This document shows positions 32,400 to 42,747 of a stretch of DNA of 64,000 nucleotides, piece by piece. The notes under the pieces were generated by a model. It searched no databases. It had not been told where the DNA came from and worked only from the letters and a program-made list of their open reading frames with translations. This stretch comes from Puccinia triticina (taxonomy: Eukaryota > Basidiomycota > Pucciniomycetes > Pucciniales > Pucciniaceae). The stretch's first letter is position 1, and every line of letters begins with the position of its first letter. The stretch is taken from assembly GCF_026914185.1 (NCBI RefSeq), contig NC_070565.1:2914001-2978000 (forward strand). Reading direction: 5' to 3'. Made by a program: the position numbers and the translations under genes.

Positions 32400-32730
32400 C
32401 ACATATGCGGTGGTTTCTTGGCACCAGGCTTGAACCAAGCAGCAGACTGATTGGAACGGCCAGCAGATTGGTCAAACCAGGCAAGCAACTTTTTCAGACC
32501 AACCAACAGACTGCTTGGACCAAGCAGGCAACTGCTTGGATTGGTGAAAATTGCTGGGACCAAACAGGCAATTTTTTTCAGACAGGTGAGGAAACTGCTT
32601 GGACCAAGCAGGCAACCGACCGGTTCCAGGCAAAGGAGCAGACTGCTTGAACCAGCAGGCCTTTTTGTGGGAATACTGCTTGGATCAAGCAGGCAACTAC
32701 TTGGGCTGATGAAAGTTGATGAGACCGAGT
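32400..32730 (+). repeat. Imperfect short repeats around GCTTGGACCAAGCAGGCAA
   Basis: The palindromic core CTTGG(A/T)(C/T)CAAGCAGGCAA recurs at least five times with irregular spacing. It is not coding. Confidence 0.6.
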
Positions 32731-33929
32731 AGGTTTCTTATTTTGGACTGTTCAGCATCATCCCATGTATTGTGTCACAAAAGCCAAAGCCTACCTAATC
32801 AGAGAGAATAAGATAGAGGTTTAAAGACATGTTGAGAAAAGTAACTGACCACAGGTCAGTAACAATAGAAATGAATAAGCACAAATTAAGTAGAAGCGGG
32901 TTTGTTTTGGATTGGATTAAGATAGTAATACAGGAGAGTGAATGTGGGGGCATGTTGAGCAATGTAGCAACAATTTTGGAACAATGAATATGTGGAGGAG
33001 GGTTGCATTATGGAATAGGCAACTGAACTGTCCAGCGTCAGTGGCGAGATTGGTGCAGTTTAGGCGAGCGAAGCATAAAAGACAAGGGTTTTGAGTGCAG
33101 TGCTAAGTACGCGAGGTAGAGGAGGGGAGATGAGATTGAGGGAAATGAAGTGTTCTTATTTTGGATTGAACAAAGAGTCGAGTTCCAGTAGGTTCTGGTC
33201 CTGGGATTGGCTTTTTTGTGAGAAAAGGGAGCAATAATCATTGAATTAGGCAGGGAAAGGAAGGAAATGGGGATACAGATTTAAGCTGAACAATGGGAGG
33301 ATGTCCTGAGGAAACAAAGCAAGGTCAGTAGACAAAGGAAACAGATGAGACAAAAGATTCAGGCACCGGATTGAGGGAGAGATGAGCTTTTGGGGAGAGA
33401 GCAAAGGATATAAATAGAACGCCTCGGACAGCAGAGGAAAGTCAAGGCACCCGAGTTTCAGACTCACTATGGTAGCCTTCAGGAGGGGAAATGCTGGATT
33501 TTTTTTTCCAAGAACTGGGAAATCTCTGTAGGAGATGATAACAAAGAACAAAGAATATCGCGATGAAGAAAAGAGAAAGAGGAACAAAGCAACGGAAGAC
33601 AATTGGGTTTATAATAAAGTGCTCAGACCACCAGACAAAACCATCATAATTAAAGACGAGATAAAAATTAGTAAAGCGTGTTAGTGGTTCCCAGCATGAG
33701 CAACACGAATCTCCGCTCATTAATTAGCATATAATTCCCATGAGTATTAGTAACAAAGAAAATGTTACACCACTCCCACTCCCAGCAATGTCGCGCGAAC
33801 CTGAATGTAGCCAAAACAAAGATCACCAATATAATTTGGTTGTGGATTTGCAACAACAGCAAAAAAAAAGTGCAACAAAAAAAAGCGACCGACATGCCGA
33901 GTAGCCTCCCCGGGAAGCGAGTGCTTTAA
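32731..33929. other. Gene-free stretch
   Basis: AT-rich sequence with only low-complexity open frames (Phe/Leu/Ser-rich on the minus strand at 33246-33720). No ends of mobile elements were recognised. Confidence 0.35.
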
Positions 33930-34440
33930 CTGCTGGAACGGACCAGTCATTGAGGCTCAATGACCGGAACGACCTGGCCATCAAGGGAGTTGTGTGTTCC
34001 CCCTCCCCGTGGCCGGTTGTACCGCTTGGCGCTCATCTACATGTGTCAGCATATATCGGCGATCACGCTTGATAGCTGGTCCGTACCAGTCATCAAGGCT
34101 GAACTCTTGATGCCGGGTGTGTATATTCTACTTTCTCATACATCTGGCCATCGAAAGGAGTGTGAAATGTCCTCTCAATGGCTGGGGTCATCGAGAGCAA
34201 CACACTACTTGATAGCCGGCCATCAAGAGGGTGTACACACTCCCATCGATGGCCCGTCTATTTCAGTCATTGAGGGGAGTGTGAATCTCCTCTCGATCAT
34301 TGTCAGGTACACACTCCCTTTGCGACCTGCCATCCGGCCTTCAAGAACAACTCACCAAGCCTTCAATGGCCGACCCCGACCGGTCATCGAGAGGGGATCA
34401 AACTACTCCCCTCAATGAACATTTCATTCCGGCCATTCTG
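33930..34440. repeat. Degenerate ~45-60-bp repeats with TCA(A/T)TG(A/G)CCGG cores
   Basis: Units such as GGCCATCAAG, CCGGTCATCGAGAGGGG and CACACTCCC recur through the block. They are distant relatives of the units in the TIR transposon at 15541-15770. Confidence 0.5.
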
Positions 34441-34448
34441 GTCCGTTC

Positions 34449-34497
34449 CAGTATGACCAATACCCGCGCCGGCGATTGGTATCGGTCATACTGGATG
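34449..34497. other. Hairpin: CCAGTATGACC / GGTCATACTGG
   Basis: A perfect 11-bp stem around a GC-rich loop that itself has a CAATACC/GGTATCG pairing. It lies about 350 bp past the 3' end of DEG1; role unknown. Confidence 0.6.
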
Positions 34498-34844
34498 AGA
34501 TCCGCCCGCGGCTGGGTGGGAGGGTGGGCACCTGAGATGGTCAGCATACGGACTTGACATTTTTTTTGTGTGTACATAACCACGGTGATTCTACCAAAGC
34601 AGAATTGCTTAGGCTAGATTCATCTCCCCCACCTTCTTGCTTCCCTTTCATGAGTACAAATCCCTTTCGAAAAAAAGCGCAGCGGGTGTGTATCGAACGT
34701 CCCAATGAATTATGTATGTATGCCCTTTTGGGAATTCAAACAAACAATCTCAAGATTAAGAAAGAAGTCGGGGAGGATATAGTAGGGAAGTAGACAATGT
34801 CCCACAAGGTCTACTACGCAGACCCCTTGAAGCAAACAGAAGGC

Positions 34845-36356
34845 TTATAGGGGATGGCGCTTAGCGAGCCTGCGAGCGCCGACCTTATTCCACCAGGCCT
34901 TATTAACGGCCGAGAAGTGAGGCCCGCGGGGTCGTTGGATGATGGGGACATAGGCGGCGGAGGCGCGGCCGGCGGCGTTTCCGAGCGGCTGGAAGACCCG
35001 AGGCGGGGCAGAGGAGGCTGAGGGAGGCACGGCTTGGGCGGGCGGGCCGAGTTGGAGGCGGGCGAGCTCGGCGCGGATGCGGGCGGAGGACCAGTGGACG
35101 AAGGGCTCAGCGGCGGGCGGACGGGCGGAGCCGAGGGGCGTCGGGTACCACCGGAAGCTGTCCTCCGGGTACACGCATCGGTACAGGACCAGCGGGAGCG
35201 CACTCGCGTGGCCGTACTCGGGCTTGCTCTCCACCGCCTCTACCAGCGACGAGGGGGCCGGCCGGCTCGGGTCCGCGTGCAGCAGCCGGTCCACCACCGT
35301 CTCGTCTTCCAGCCCGCTCCCGACCAGGAACAGGATCGCGACGATGTGGCGGACCATGTTGTAGAGGAACGCGGTGCCGACGAGGTCGAGGACGAAGAGC
35401 GGATTAGTCTCTGGCGCCAGCGACTGGGGACACTGTCCGGAAGGAGCGGTTCCTGGGATGGAGGGAGGAAGGACGGGGGAGATGTGGGCCTCGATGATCC
35501 TGCGCCGGAAGTTGTCGAGTTGCTTGGACGGGTCGATCCTGCAGAAGTTGCGGAAGTCGTGCTCGCCGACGAGCCGGCTGGCTGCGCGACGCATGGCGGG
35601 GATGTCGAGGGGCGGGGCGAGGGGCGCCTCGTAGTGGGCGAAGAAGTACTTGTAGTGGCGGGCGAGGCAGGAGAAGCGGGCGTCGAAGTCGGCGTGGACG
35701 GGCGACCAGGCGAGGACGCGGACGGAGCTGGGCAGGAGCGAGTTGAGGATGATGTGGTACTGCAGTTCCTGGGCGTCCCCCGATCGAGCAGAGGGGGGGG
35801 AGCCGGCCGGGTGGGAGGGAGCCCGGAAGCCGAAGGGGCCGTCGACCGCCGCCAGCTGGCTCCGCACCCACAAGCTCACCACCTGGCCTGCGCCACTCAC
35901 CCCGGCATCCGTCCGTCCAGCACGGGAGTACCCCCACCGATTCAGATCCACCCCGCCCCGCCACCACTCCGTCTCGTCGCCACACGCTGGCCCCGTCGTG
36001 GCCTCGGACGCGCCCTCGACGAGCCGGGCCACCAGGAGCGCCCGGAACAGCTCGCCCTCGACCGTGCTCAGCGGCGTGATGTCCGGCTGCCAGGCCAGCC
36101 CGCCGTGCAGCTCGCCCTGGTACGAGACCATCAGCGCGATCTTCCGCCTCGGATGCCGCCCGAAGTCGAGTTCCTTGGTCTTCTTCTTCTTCTCCCGCGG
36201 GTCGGCTGCCGGCGCTTCGAGGGGGTTGCTCGGCTCGGGTCGCCTCGTCTGCTCGAGCTCGCGCTTGAGCTGCTCGATCTGCCCGATCAGCTCGGCCCGT
36301 GACAACGAGGAGTAGCCGTCGTCGGAGGCGTCCTTCGGCGGTGTGTCGGCGTCCAT
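34845..36356 (-). CDS. DEG1: tRNA pseudouridine(38/39) synthase, Deg1/Pus3 type
   Basis: This enzyme isomerises uridine 38 and 39 in the tRNA anticodon arm. The 503-aa single-exon frame starts MDADTPPKDASDDGY and has the N-terminal helix of the family (RAELIGQIEQLKREL), the catalytic-Asp motif YSRAGRTDAGVSGAGQVVSL, LNSLLPSSVRVLAWSPV, then FDARFSCLARHYKYFF and EHDFRNFCRIDPSKQLDNF, and GTAFLYNMVRHIVAIL. RTDAGVS carries the nucleophilic aspartate of the TruA superfamily, and the ARFSC..YKYFF segment favours Deg1/Pus3 over Pus1. It is very GC-rich, unlike most of the window. It is transcribed divergently from the 36497 gene across 140 bp. An upstream in-frame extension lacks family similarity and was not used. 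Confidence 0.92.
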   Translation of the reverse strand: MDADTPPKDASDDGYSSLSRAELIGQIEQLKRELEQTRRPEPSNPLEAPAADPREKKKKTKELDFGRHPRRKIALMVSYQGELHGGLAWQPDITPLSTVEGELFRALLVARLVEGASEATTGPACGDETEWWRGGVDLNRWGYSRAGRTDAGVSGAGQVVSLWVRSQLAAVDGPFGFRAPSHPAGSPPSARSGDAQELQYHIILNSLLPSSVRVLAWSPVHADFDARFSCLARHYKYFFAHYEAPLAPPLDIPAMRRAASRLVGEHDFRNFCRIDPSKQLDNFRRRIIEAHISPVLPPSIPGTAPSGQCPQSLAPETNPLFVLDLVGTAFLYNMVRHIVAILFLVGSGLEDETVVDRLLHADPSRPAPSSLVEAVESKPEYGHASALPLVLYRCVYPEDSFRWYPTPLGSARPPAAEPFVHWSSARIRAELARLQLGPPAQAVPPSASSAPPRVFQPLGNAAGRASAAYVPIIQRPRGPHFSAVNKAWWNKVGARRLAKRHPL

Positions 36357-36496
36357 CGGGTAGTTGCTCTGCCGGCCACCCCGGGGCCTGATTTTCTCTG
36401 CCTCTGCTCGGCCCCCCGCCGCGCAGCCCTCGCCGCAGCACTGGCCACCCCCCGTGCGCAGCCGGCCTAACTCCGCCAAACGCCCGACCCGGCCAT
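36357..36496. promoter_or_regulatory. Shared intergenic region between divergent start codons
   Basis: Only 140 bp separates the DEG1 start (36356, minus) from the next gene's start (36497, plus), so both 5' leaders and core promoters overlap here. The region is GC-rich with no TATA box seen. Confidence 0.5.
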
Positions 36497-38910
36497 ATGT
36501 ATTCGCAGTGTGAGGGGCAGCAGCCATCTGCGGCGAACACCACTCCCACCACTGCCACGGAGGCCCCTGATACGCCAATGACTCCCACGCCGGGCCCACA
36601 AGACGGACGCAACCGCGGAGCGAGCCGTGCTCGCAGCGGGGCTGGATCCTGCACGCCTGTCCCTGGGGCCGACCTGCACCCTCCCATCGCCTTCTCCGCT
36701 TCCCGTACGCGTCTTGCCCAGTACGCCGTGCAAGCACCCGGTGGCTGACCTGTATCTCTCCTCGGAAATGCAGCCGGGCAGGACAAGCAAGCGCTTGCGG
36801 TGTTCATCGAGAGCCGGGCGTCCGCGGACGTGTTTGCGCGCGAGCCGTACGACGCGCGCAAGGACCGCTGGCTGGCCCGGCTGGGCCGATACCTGGCCTT
36901 CTTCACGGGCCGCAAGACCGCGTCCACGGCTGGCGTCTCGGGCTGGCCGATCACCAGCGAGAAGGTGCTGCTCTGGATGGCCCGCGTCGCGCGCCGACCT
37001 ACCGGGGCCAAGCTCCGGGCCAACCTGCAGGCCCTCGAGGCTGCCCGCAGCGCCACCCACCACCTCTTCGCCCCCCGCTTCCCCGCACTTGCCGATACCT
37101 CCCTCCTGCTCGTCCCGGAGGTCCAGCAGACCCTCGCTGCCCTCCAGGCCGACAAAATCGCCGCCTCTTCTGCGAAAACCCGCTCTAAATCGGCGCCGAG
37201 CTCTACGCGGATTGCGCCCAGCACCCCTAAGCCGAGCAGCGCTGCTACTGCCCATACTGCGAGCTCTCTCGCAGACCTTACTGCTGCCGAAAACGCCCCG
37301 GACACGGGCGAGACTGGCTGTGCTCAAGCTGCCCGCGTTATCACCACATTCAGCCCGTCTACCGCCAAGGATACCAGCACTGCCGCCAACAACGTCGCCG
37401 TGGACACCGGCAGCTCTTCCACTCAAGCCACGCGCGTTATCTCGAGATCCAACAGGTATACTGCCCGGAGTACAAGCCGGTCGAGCGCCAAAAACAGCAC
37501 CGGTCCTGCTACACCTTCACTCCGCCCTCAGGAAACAGGCGAGGTGAAGAAGCCGCGCGTCCTTCCTGCCCCACCGGGCAACCAGAAGAAGAAGGAAAAG
37601 GAGGCCCCAGATCCGCCGTCGTTGCCGCGACAAGCCCGGCCCCGGGGCAAGCCACCTGCGCGAGCCTCGGGCGGCTGTAAACGCGACCCGCGGACGAAGC
37701 TACATTACGAGAGCTCGGAGCACGAGCTGGACATCGCGTATGGCGACGATTACCGGCCGCTTGTCCGGCCGCTCCCGAGACAAGCGAGCCCGAGGACCGC
37801 CGGGGCGACGGCGGCGCCGAAGCCGCGCCGACGGCTGTCCGAGAGCTCGTCCGACTCCCCGCTCGCCCTCCGCCCCGCCCCGCCCCCTCAGCGCAAGAAA
37901 CCCAAACCCTGCCCTCCCCGCGACCCCCCGCTCCTCTCCGGGGAACACGCCCACCTGCTCGTCCCAGCGCCGCCCCTCTACCACTCCATCTCCGTCTTCG
38001 CCGAGACCCGGCGGCCTGATGTCCGCGTCCGGATCCTTGAGGCGCTGCGGAGAGACCATCCCTGTCAGTTCTTGCTTCCTAGAGCAGCCCTCAGGAACCG
38101 AAGATGCTGATTTTTGACTGTGGCGATGTGCAGATAACGGGGATATCGAGGACGTGCTCGCCGGGTTAGAGGTGCCGATGCAGCGGCTGACGGGGCCCGA
38201 TGGCGAGCTGGGAACGCTCGGGAGCGCGGACGACCTGACAGCGTGTGTGGCAGCGTATCTGGAGTACTGGGCGCGGGAAGGCGTCGCGGGCTTCCCGATG
38301 GCCGCGATGAAGGTCAGTGTGTGGCTGGCCTCGATCCCCGGCGCGACGGCGACGGAGACGGGGGACATCGCGTGGAGCTTCGACCGGCTGGCTCGCGCGC
38401 TTGCCGGCCAGGCCGGCCCGGCCTATGTCTATCCGCGCTCCTTCCTCGACGCCCCGCTGTGGCGCGACTTCTGCGCCGAATGCGGCCGCCCCGCCGCGCT
38501 CGAGCCTCCCCTCGACCCGGCATCACACGAGGAGGATCCCGCCGCGTGCAGCCCCTCGGCCTCGACGTCCGAGGGCCCCCTTTCGTCGCTGCATCCGCCC
38601 TCCCCGCTCGTCGACTCATCGCTCCTCGCCCTGGCGGCGCTCTTCCCTGCCGGCCAGCCCGGCCTCCCCTCCCCTCCCGTACGTCTCTCTGTCTCTTCCT
38701 GCCCCCGATCATCCAAAGAATACTCATTTCTGGATCGTCTTTTTGGCGCAGAAACTTGCGCGCATGGACGCCCTTGCAAGCCCCGACCTCCAGGCTCTCC
38801 TCACCCCCGAATCTTACCGCCAGCTCTGCCGCAAACGGGACGCGATCGGCTCACTTGAGCACCGCAAATTCCTGCAACACTTGCACCGCTTCTTGCATCT
38901 GCTCTCCTGA
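36497..38910 (+). CDS. Unknown 733-aa protein with a duplicated helical domain
   Basis: I do not recognise this protein. Exons 36497-36704, 36774-38063, 38134-38678 and 38752-38910 join in frame (734 codons with stop); introns are 69, 70 and 73 nt with GTACGC, GTCAGT and GTACGT donors. An N-terminal disordered segment precedes a helical block (DKQALAVFIESRASADVF.. YLAFFTGRKTASTAGVSGWP, KVLLWMARVARRPTGAKLRA). A long Ser/Thr/Pro/Lys-rich disordered middle follows, then a second copy of the block (DDLTACVAAYLEYWAREG, FPMAAMKVSVWLASIP, SFDRLARALAG). The block pattern of YLxFW, GFP, KVxxWL and Ax.A resembles helical DNA-binding or core-binding folds, which is only a guess. It is extremely GC-rich. 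Confidence 0.75.
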
Positions 38911-39239
38911 CCCCCCGCCCCCGTCCCCTCCTCTTCGGTTTTTGCCCTTGTACAATTATCCACTGTAGCCTCCTCTTCGGTTTTCGCACTGTACAATTAT
39001 CCACTGTAGCCTTTTTTCTTGGTTGCCCGGTCGACCATTGTCTTACTTACCGCTTCCCCGCTTTCTTTCGGCCGTGTACAATAATGTGGCCCGCGTTTTT
39101 GTTTTGTATGGCCTTCCTCAGCCTGGATTACTGCCACATGAAGCAGGATGTATTTAAAGCAGACCGAGTCGCCTTGTACACCGTTGCACAGCTCCTCAAA
39201 GTATTCTCCGCAGAACACGCTGCAATAAGCTGGAATCTG
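38911..39239. repeat. 3' flank with a 41-bp direct repeat
   Basis: CTCCTCTTCGGTTTT..TGTACAATTATCCACTGTAGCC occurs at about 38928-38969 and 38970-39011, with a partial third copy (GGCCGTGTACAATAATGTGG) at 39071-39090. It marks the abrupt end of the GC-rich island; no gene follows until 41908. Confidence 0.6.
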
Positions 39240-39415
39240 GAACTCTGGATCACTTCGGGGATCTTCGGGGACCTAGATTTCCCTGCAAAATCTGATATCT
39301 GGCGGCTCAGATCTGACTTTAGTCCTCCAATGGAGGACTCCCCATCAATCTGGGAACCCCTTCCAGACCCAGATCTGAGGCAAATTTTGCAGGGAAATAT
39401 AGGCTTTGGGACTCT
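39240..39415. repeat. Imperfect inverted repeat, MITE-like
   Basis: ATTTCCCTGCAAAATCTG on the left and its complement (CAAATTTTGCAGGGAAAT) on the right frame a ~60-bp centre, with GGCTCAGATC / GATCTGAG pairing further in. No target duplication was resolved. Confidence 0.5.
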
Positions 39416-39924
39416 GGGAGCCTCCAAGATCCCTCTCAGATTGCAACAGGAAGTCCTCCAATATCCTCAAAAAAAAGGGGGGGCTGCTAAGTATCCAACG
39501 TTGGCACTTGTCAAAATTCCTTCCCAACAGAAACCCTTTTGTTCCTTTTTGATCTCAACATGCCAAACTTGAAACAGGGCAGTCTCAACAGCAACTAATG
39601 CCCTCCAATTCCCTCTGCCTGGCACAGAGGGAGTCTCATACCAGTTGCTGCAGGAAGCAGTAGCTAAGCGCAGGGCCACTACTGTGTCAAAATTTTGTTG
39701 AGTATTATACTCAGGGTTTGTTTCTTTTGTATGCTTCTCAAATTTCACAGCCCTGTTACATGTTGTATGTAGACTACCTGAGGCAGCAGGCGTGGAAGGA
39801 CTCCTTTCATCATCAGAGCATAGCACATGAAATTGATTTGATTTGAGTATTTGTATTTGAATTTGATTTGAGTCAAATAATGCCTGGGCAAATTTAACCT
39901 CAAATATTCAAACAAATTTGAATG

Positions 39925-40020
39925 ATGGCTCAAAGGGGCGCGTAGAGGGCCAATGCAAGCTTCTCTGGGGCCCAAAGGCCCCAGATGAGTTTGCACAGGC
40001 CCTCTACCAGCCCCTTTGGT
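39925..40020. repeat. Near-palindrome, ~95 bp
   Basis: CAAAGGGGCGCGTAGAGGGCC pairs with GGCCCTCTACCAGCCCCTTTG, and the centre holds GGGGCC-CAAA-GGCCCC. Flanking ATTTGAATTTGATTTGAG tracts recur near 39836-39880. Confidence 0.7.
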
Positions 40021-40035
40021 GCAACACAAAAAACA

Positions 40036-40290
40036 AATCTGCCTCTGGCACTTTGAAAATTGTGTCTGCCACTACAAAAAGTGTGTCTGCCACTATGAAA
40101 AGTGTGTCTGCCACTTTGAGAAGTGTGTCTGCCGCTTTGAAAAGTGCATCCGCTACTATGAAAAGTGCGTCCGCCACTATGAAAAGTGAGTCCGGCACTA
40201 TCAAAAGTGCGTCAGGCACTCTGAATAGTGAGTCTGCCATTATGAGATATGCCTCTGGCAATATCATAAGCACCTTTGGCACCATGATAT
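40036..40290. repeat. 21-bp tandem repeat, about 12 units
   Basis: The unit AAAAGTGTGTCTGCCACTATG is repeated with increasing divergence to the right. Being a multiple of three it is open on both strands (plus SVSATMK heptads at 39918-40367; minus FIVADAL heptads at 40004-40417). I treat these frames as repeat by-products, not genes. Confidence 0.8.
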
Positions 40291-41907
40291 TTTTGATGGA
40301 TGAACCCCTCAAAATTATATGGCCCAGAAATGGGCCAAAAAATAAGCCAAAAACACAAAAAATGTAATTTTTTGGTGTTTTTAATATTTTGGAAGTTTTT
40401 CTGTTGAATATCTCCAAATACTCAAATCTTTGACAAATCAGTATTTGAGGGGCCCAAAAAGCGCGTCAAATACCACTGTGCTATGCTCTGTTCATCATCC
40501 TTCCACAAACCTCAAACACTGTCCCGCATTGTGCCTGCTGTTCTCAGTTCTCAGCCCAGTTCAGCTCATCAAATTTTGGGCTGGGGAGCTAGAGGCAACC
40601 GCTGCACTGTGCTATACTGCTATAATCACTGCTTCCTGACACATAGAGCCTCTCTTCAGCCTTGTAAATAAGAGGTGATTTTCAGAACTATGTACTTGGA
40701 TTCCAGGACCACAAATGGGTGAGCGGATCTGGCTGTCTTTTTCCTAGTGCCACTCTTGAATTTCTATACTGCCAGACTGACTGCAGTATCTATGTGATTG
40801 GTTATCAAATGTGAAACAGGTAAGAAAAACTATATTTTTTTGCAGTTGGTTTATTTTCTGATGGTACATTTCATGTCTGTCCACATGCAATGTTGAACTG
40901 CAGCACTTCTTTAGTGCATTCTATATTGGCTTCCCAATTTGAAACATGCAAAAAAAATTTACTCTGTTTTGGGTCTTGGTGGAACAAGTCTCAATATTTA
41001 CTGGGATACATTGAATAAAACAGGGAACAAATACTTTTTTTTTTCTGATGTTGTTTTTTGTTTTTTGTTGAAACAGCTGTTTTTGGTCCAGTTCCAGTAC
41101 AGTATCTGAATGTGCTATGTACCAAAGTTAAAAAAAACTGCTTTTGATGCACAGCTGGTGTTTCACCATTTCAGACTGTAGCCCCTATGATTATTGCAGG
41201 CAGAAGGGGCTACAAGACTTGAAGCAGAAGAAATATCTGTTTTTTGGTGGCACATATAATGATGGTTTGAAACAGTATTTCTTTAGGTTGTGGTGACAAA
41301 GATGATGTTGGTCCAGTTCCATGTCCAGACTGTAGTCTGTAGTGGTTTACCAACTCCCAAATAGAAAAATATACTGCTGTATGGGGGAATGCCTGATGGC
41401 ATACCCAGGAAACTACATACCTTTTCACATTTCACAATCTCCCACTATGTCTATTTAAGTGCAACCTCTTTAGAAAATGCACCATTTCCCTTCAAGCTTC
41501 AAACAAGAATAACTCTTTCATGAAAAAATAAATAATAACAATCCTCTGGGAAGAATAAAGACAACTCTAACCTTAGTAATATTTAGAAAACATTTCATTT
41601 CCACACCCTCATTATCTACTTGCTTTTCACTACCATCAAAGACTGAGTAATCTTTGGGTTAGTTCTGAGCAAATTTTTTTAAAAAAATCCTAACATTGTA
41701 CTTTCTCCTGAGAACAGATTTTTATCTGCTTGGCTAGCATTTTCTTCCCTTACCATCCAGGTTTGTTACAAAGACTACTGGGACCCAAATTTACATCCCA
41801 AGTAAGTCCATTGAGTAATCACTATCATGAAATGGCTGTTGCACTGATATGTTTAATATGCACATACTTTTATATCTGCCAGAAGCTTTTCAACTGCAAA
41901 AGAGGTC
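40291..41907. other. AT-rich gene-free stretch
   Basis: No coding signal, LTR or TIR was recognised. CAAATACTCAAATC near 40415 is the complement of the GATTTGAGTATTTG tract near 39840, so 39836-40430 may be one short element enclosing the palindrome and the 21-bp array. Confidence 0.35.
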
Positions 41908-42747
41908 ATGTTTTTAAAATTGATAGTTTTTGTGCTGATTTGCAACATGAGCCATGTCTGGGGGGTCAAACGATTTCAGTACATGATGGTAGATCCTTCA
42001 AGGGAATATGTAAGAGTGCAATACACAACCACTGAACTATCCTTCAGAAGTGAAGATATAAGAACCAGAAATTTGGACCTGAAAGAAGTATGTTGTGCCT
42101 TAGAAGAGAAAACAGGTGGGGAGAAAGCTTCAGAGAAACTAAAAGATATTACCCAAGGTAAATGGGCAGGTCAAACTCATTTGATTGTGGATTACAAAGC
42201 TGGGAACTTTGGAAGACATTGGAAGTAATTCAATTCACAATATTTTATAATTAATGCAAATTAAAAAATAGCAAAGCTGATCAATGAAGTCTGCACTAAG
42301 CAACTCAACACCCAACCATCCATCATCATTATTCCTTCAAAGGATTTTGTACACATTCAACATCCAATGGCCACCACAAATTCTAACACAGGAAGCTACC
42401 TCATACACAAAGGTGTTCAAACCCAAGAGTTACTGTCTGCATTGGAAAAAATACCACATGCTCATGAATCTTTTCAGGAGGGAATTTGTTTGAACTCAGA
42501 TGAAGTCAGTCTTTCAGTTCAAGATGAATTAAGCAAAGAAATGTCACACTTAGAATCAGATGGAATGTGTTGGTCACATCAAGACAACTCAATAAAATTG
42601 GTTGAGATGGATCACAAAGAGTCAAAAATGGTCCGTGAAGCATTTTTTCAGCAAGTGGGAAGTCTTCCTCAACTCCCTGGGTACATAGGCCACAAAATTA
42701 AACCAAGGACTGGCACATTGATGCAAATAACATTCCCCAAAACCTAA
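41908..42747 (+). CDS. Secreted protein of unknown function, 241 aa (effector candidate)
   Basis: Two exons, 41908-42157 and 42272-42747, join in frame across a 114-nt intron (GTAAAT..AATAG) to give 242 codons with stop. The N-terminus MFLKLIVFVLICNMSHVWG is a convincing signal peptide with hydrophobic core. The mature part starts VKRFQYMMVDPSREY and has few cysteines (CC near residue 65, then three scattered singles) and no domain I know. The gene stands alone in AT-rich, repeat-bearing DNA, the setting usual for rust effectors; that role is inference. If the intron were not removed the first exon would end as a 106-aa secreted peptide. Confidence 0.6.

Noticed and set aside
35034..36302. 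422-codon plus-strand frame over DEG1
   Set aside because: Antisense shadow of a GC-rich gene; the minus frame has the conserved pseudouridine synthase motifs.
35404..37426. Minus-strand frames of 633 and 319 codons across DEG1 and its neighbour
   Set aside because: Arg/Gly/Ala-rich shadows caused by high GC; they cross two better-supported genes.
40004..40417. Heptad-repeat protein on the minus strand (FIVADAL)
   Set aside because: A product of the 21-bp tandem repeat; equal openness on the plus strand argues against coding.
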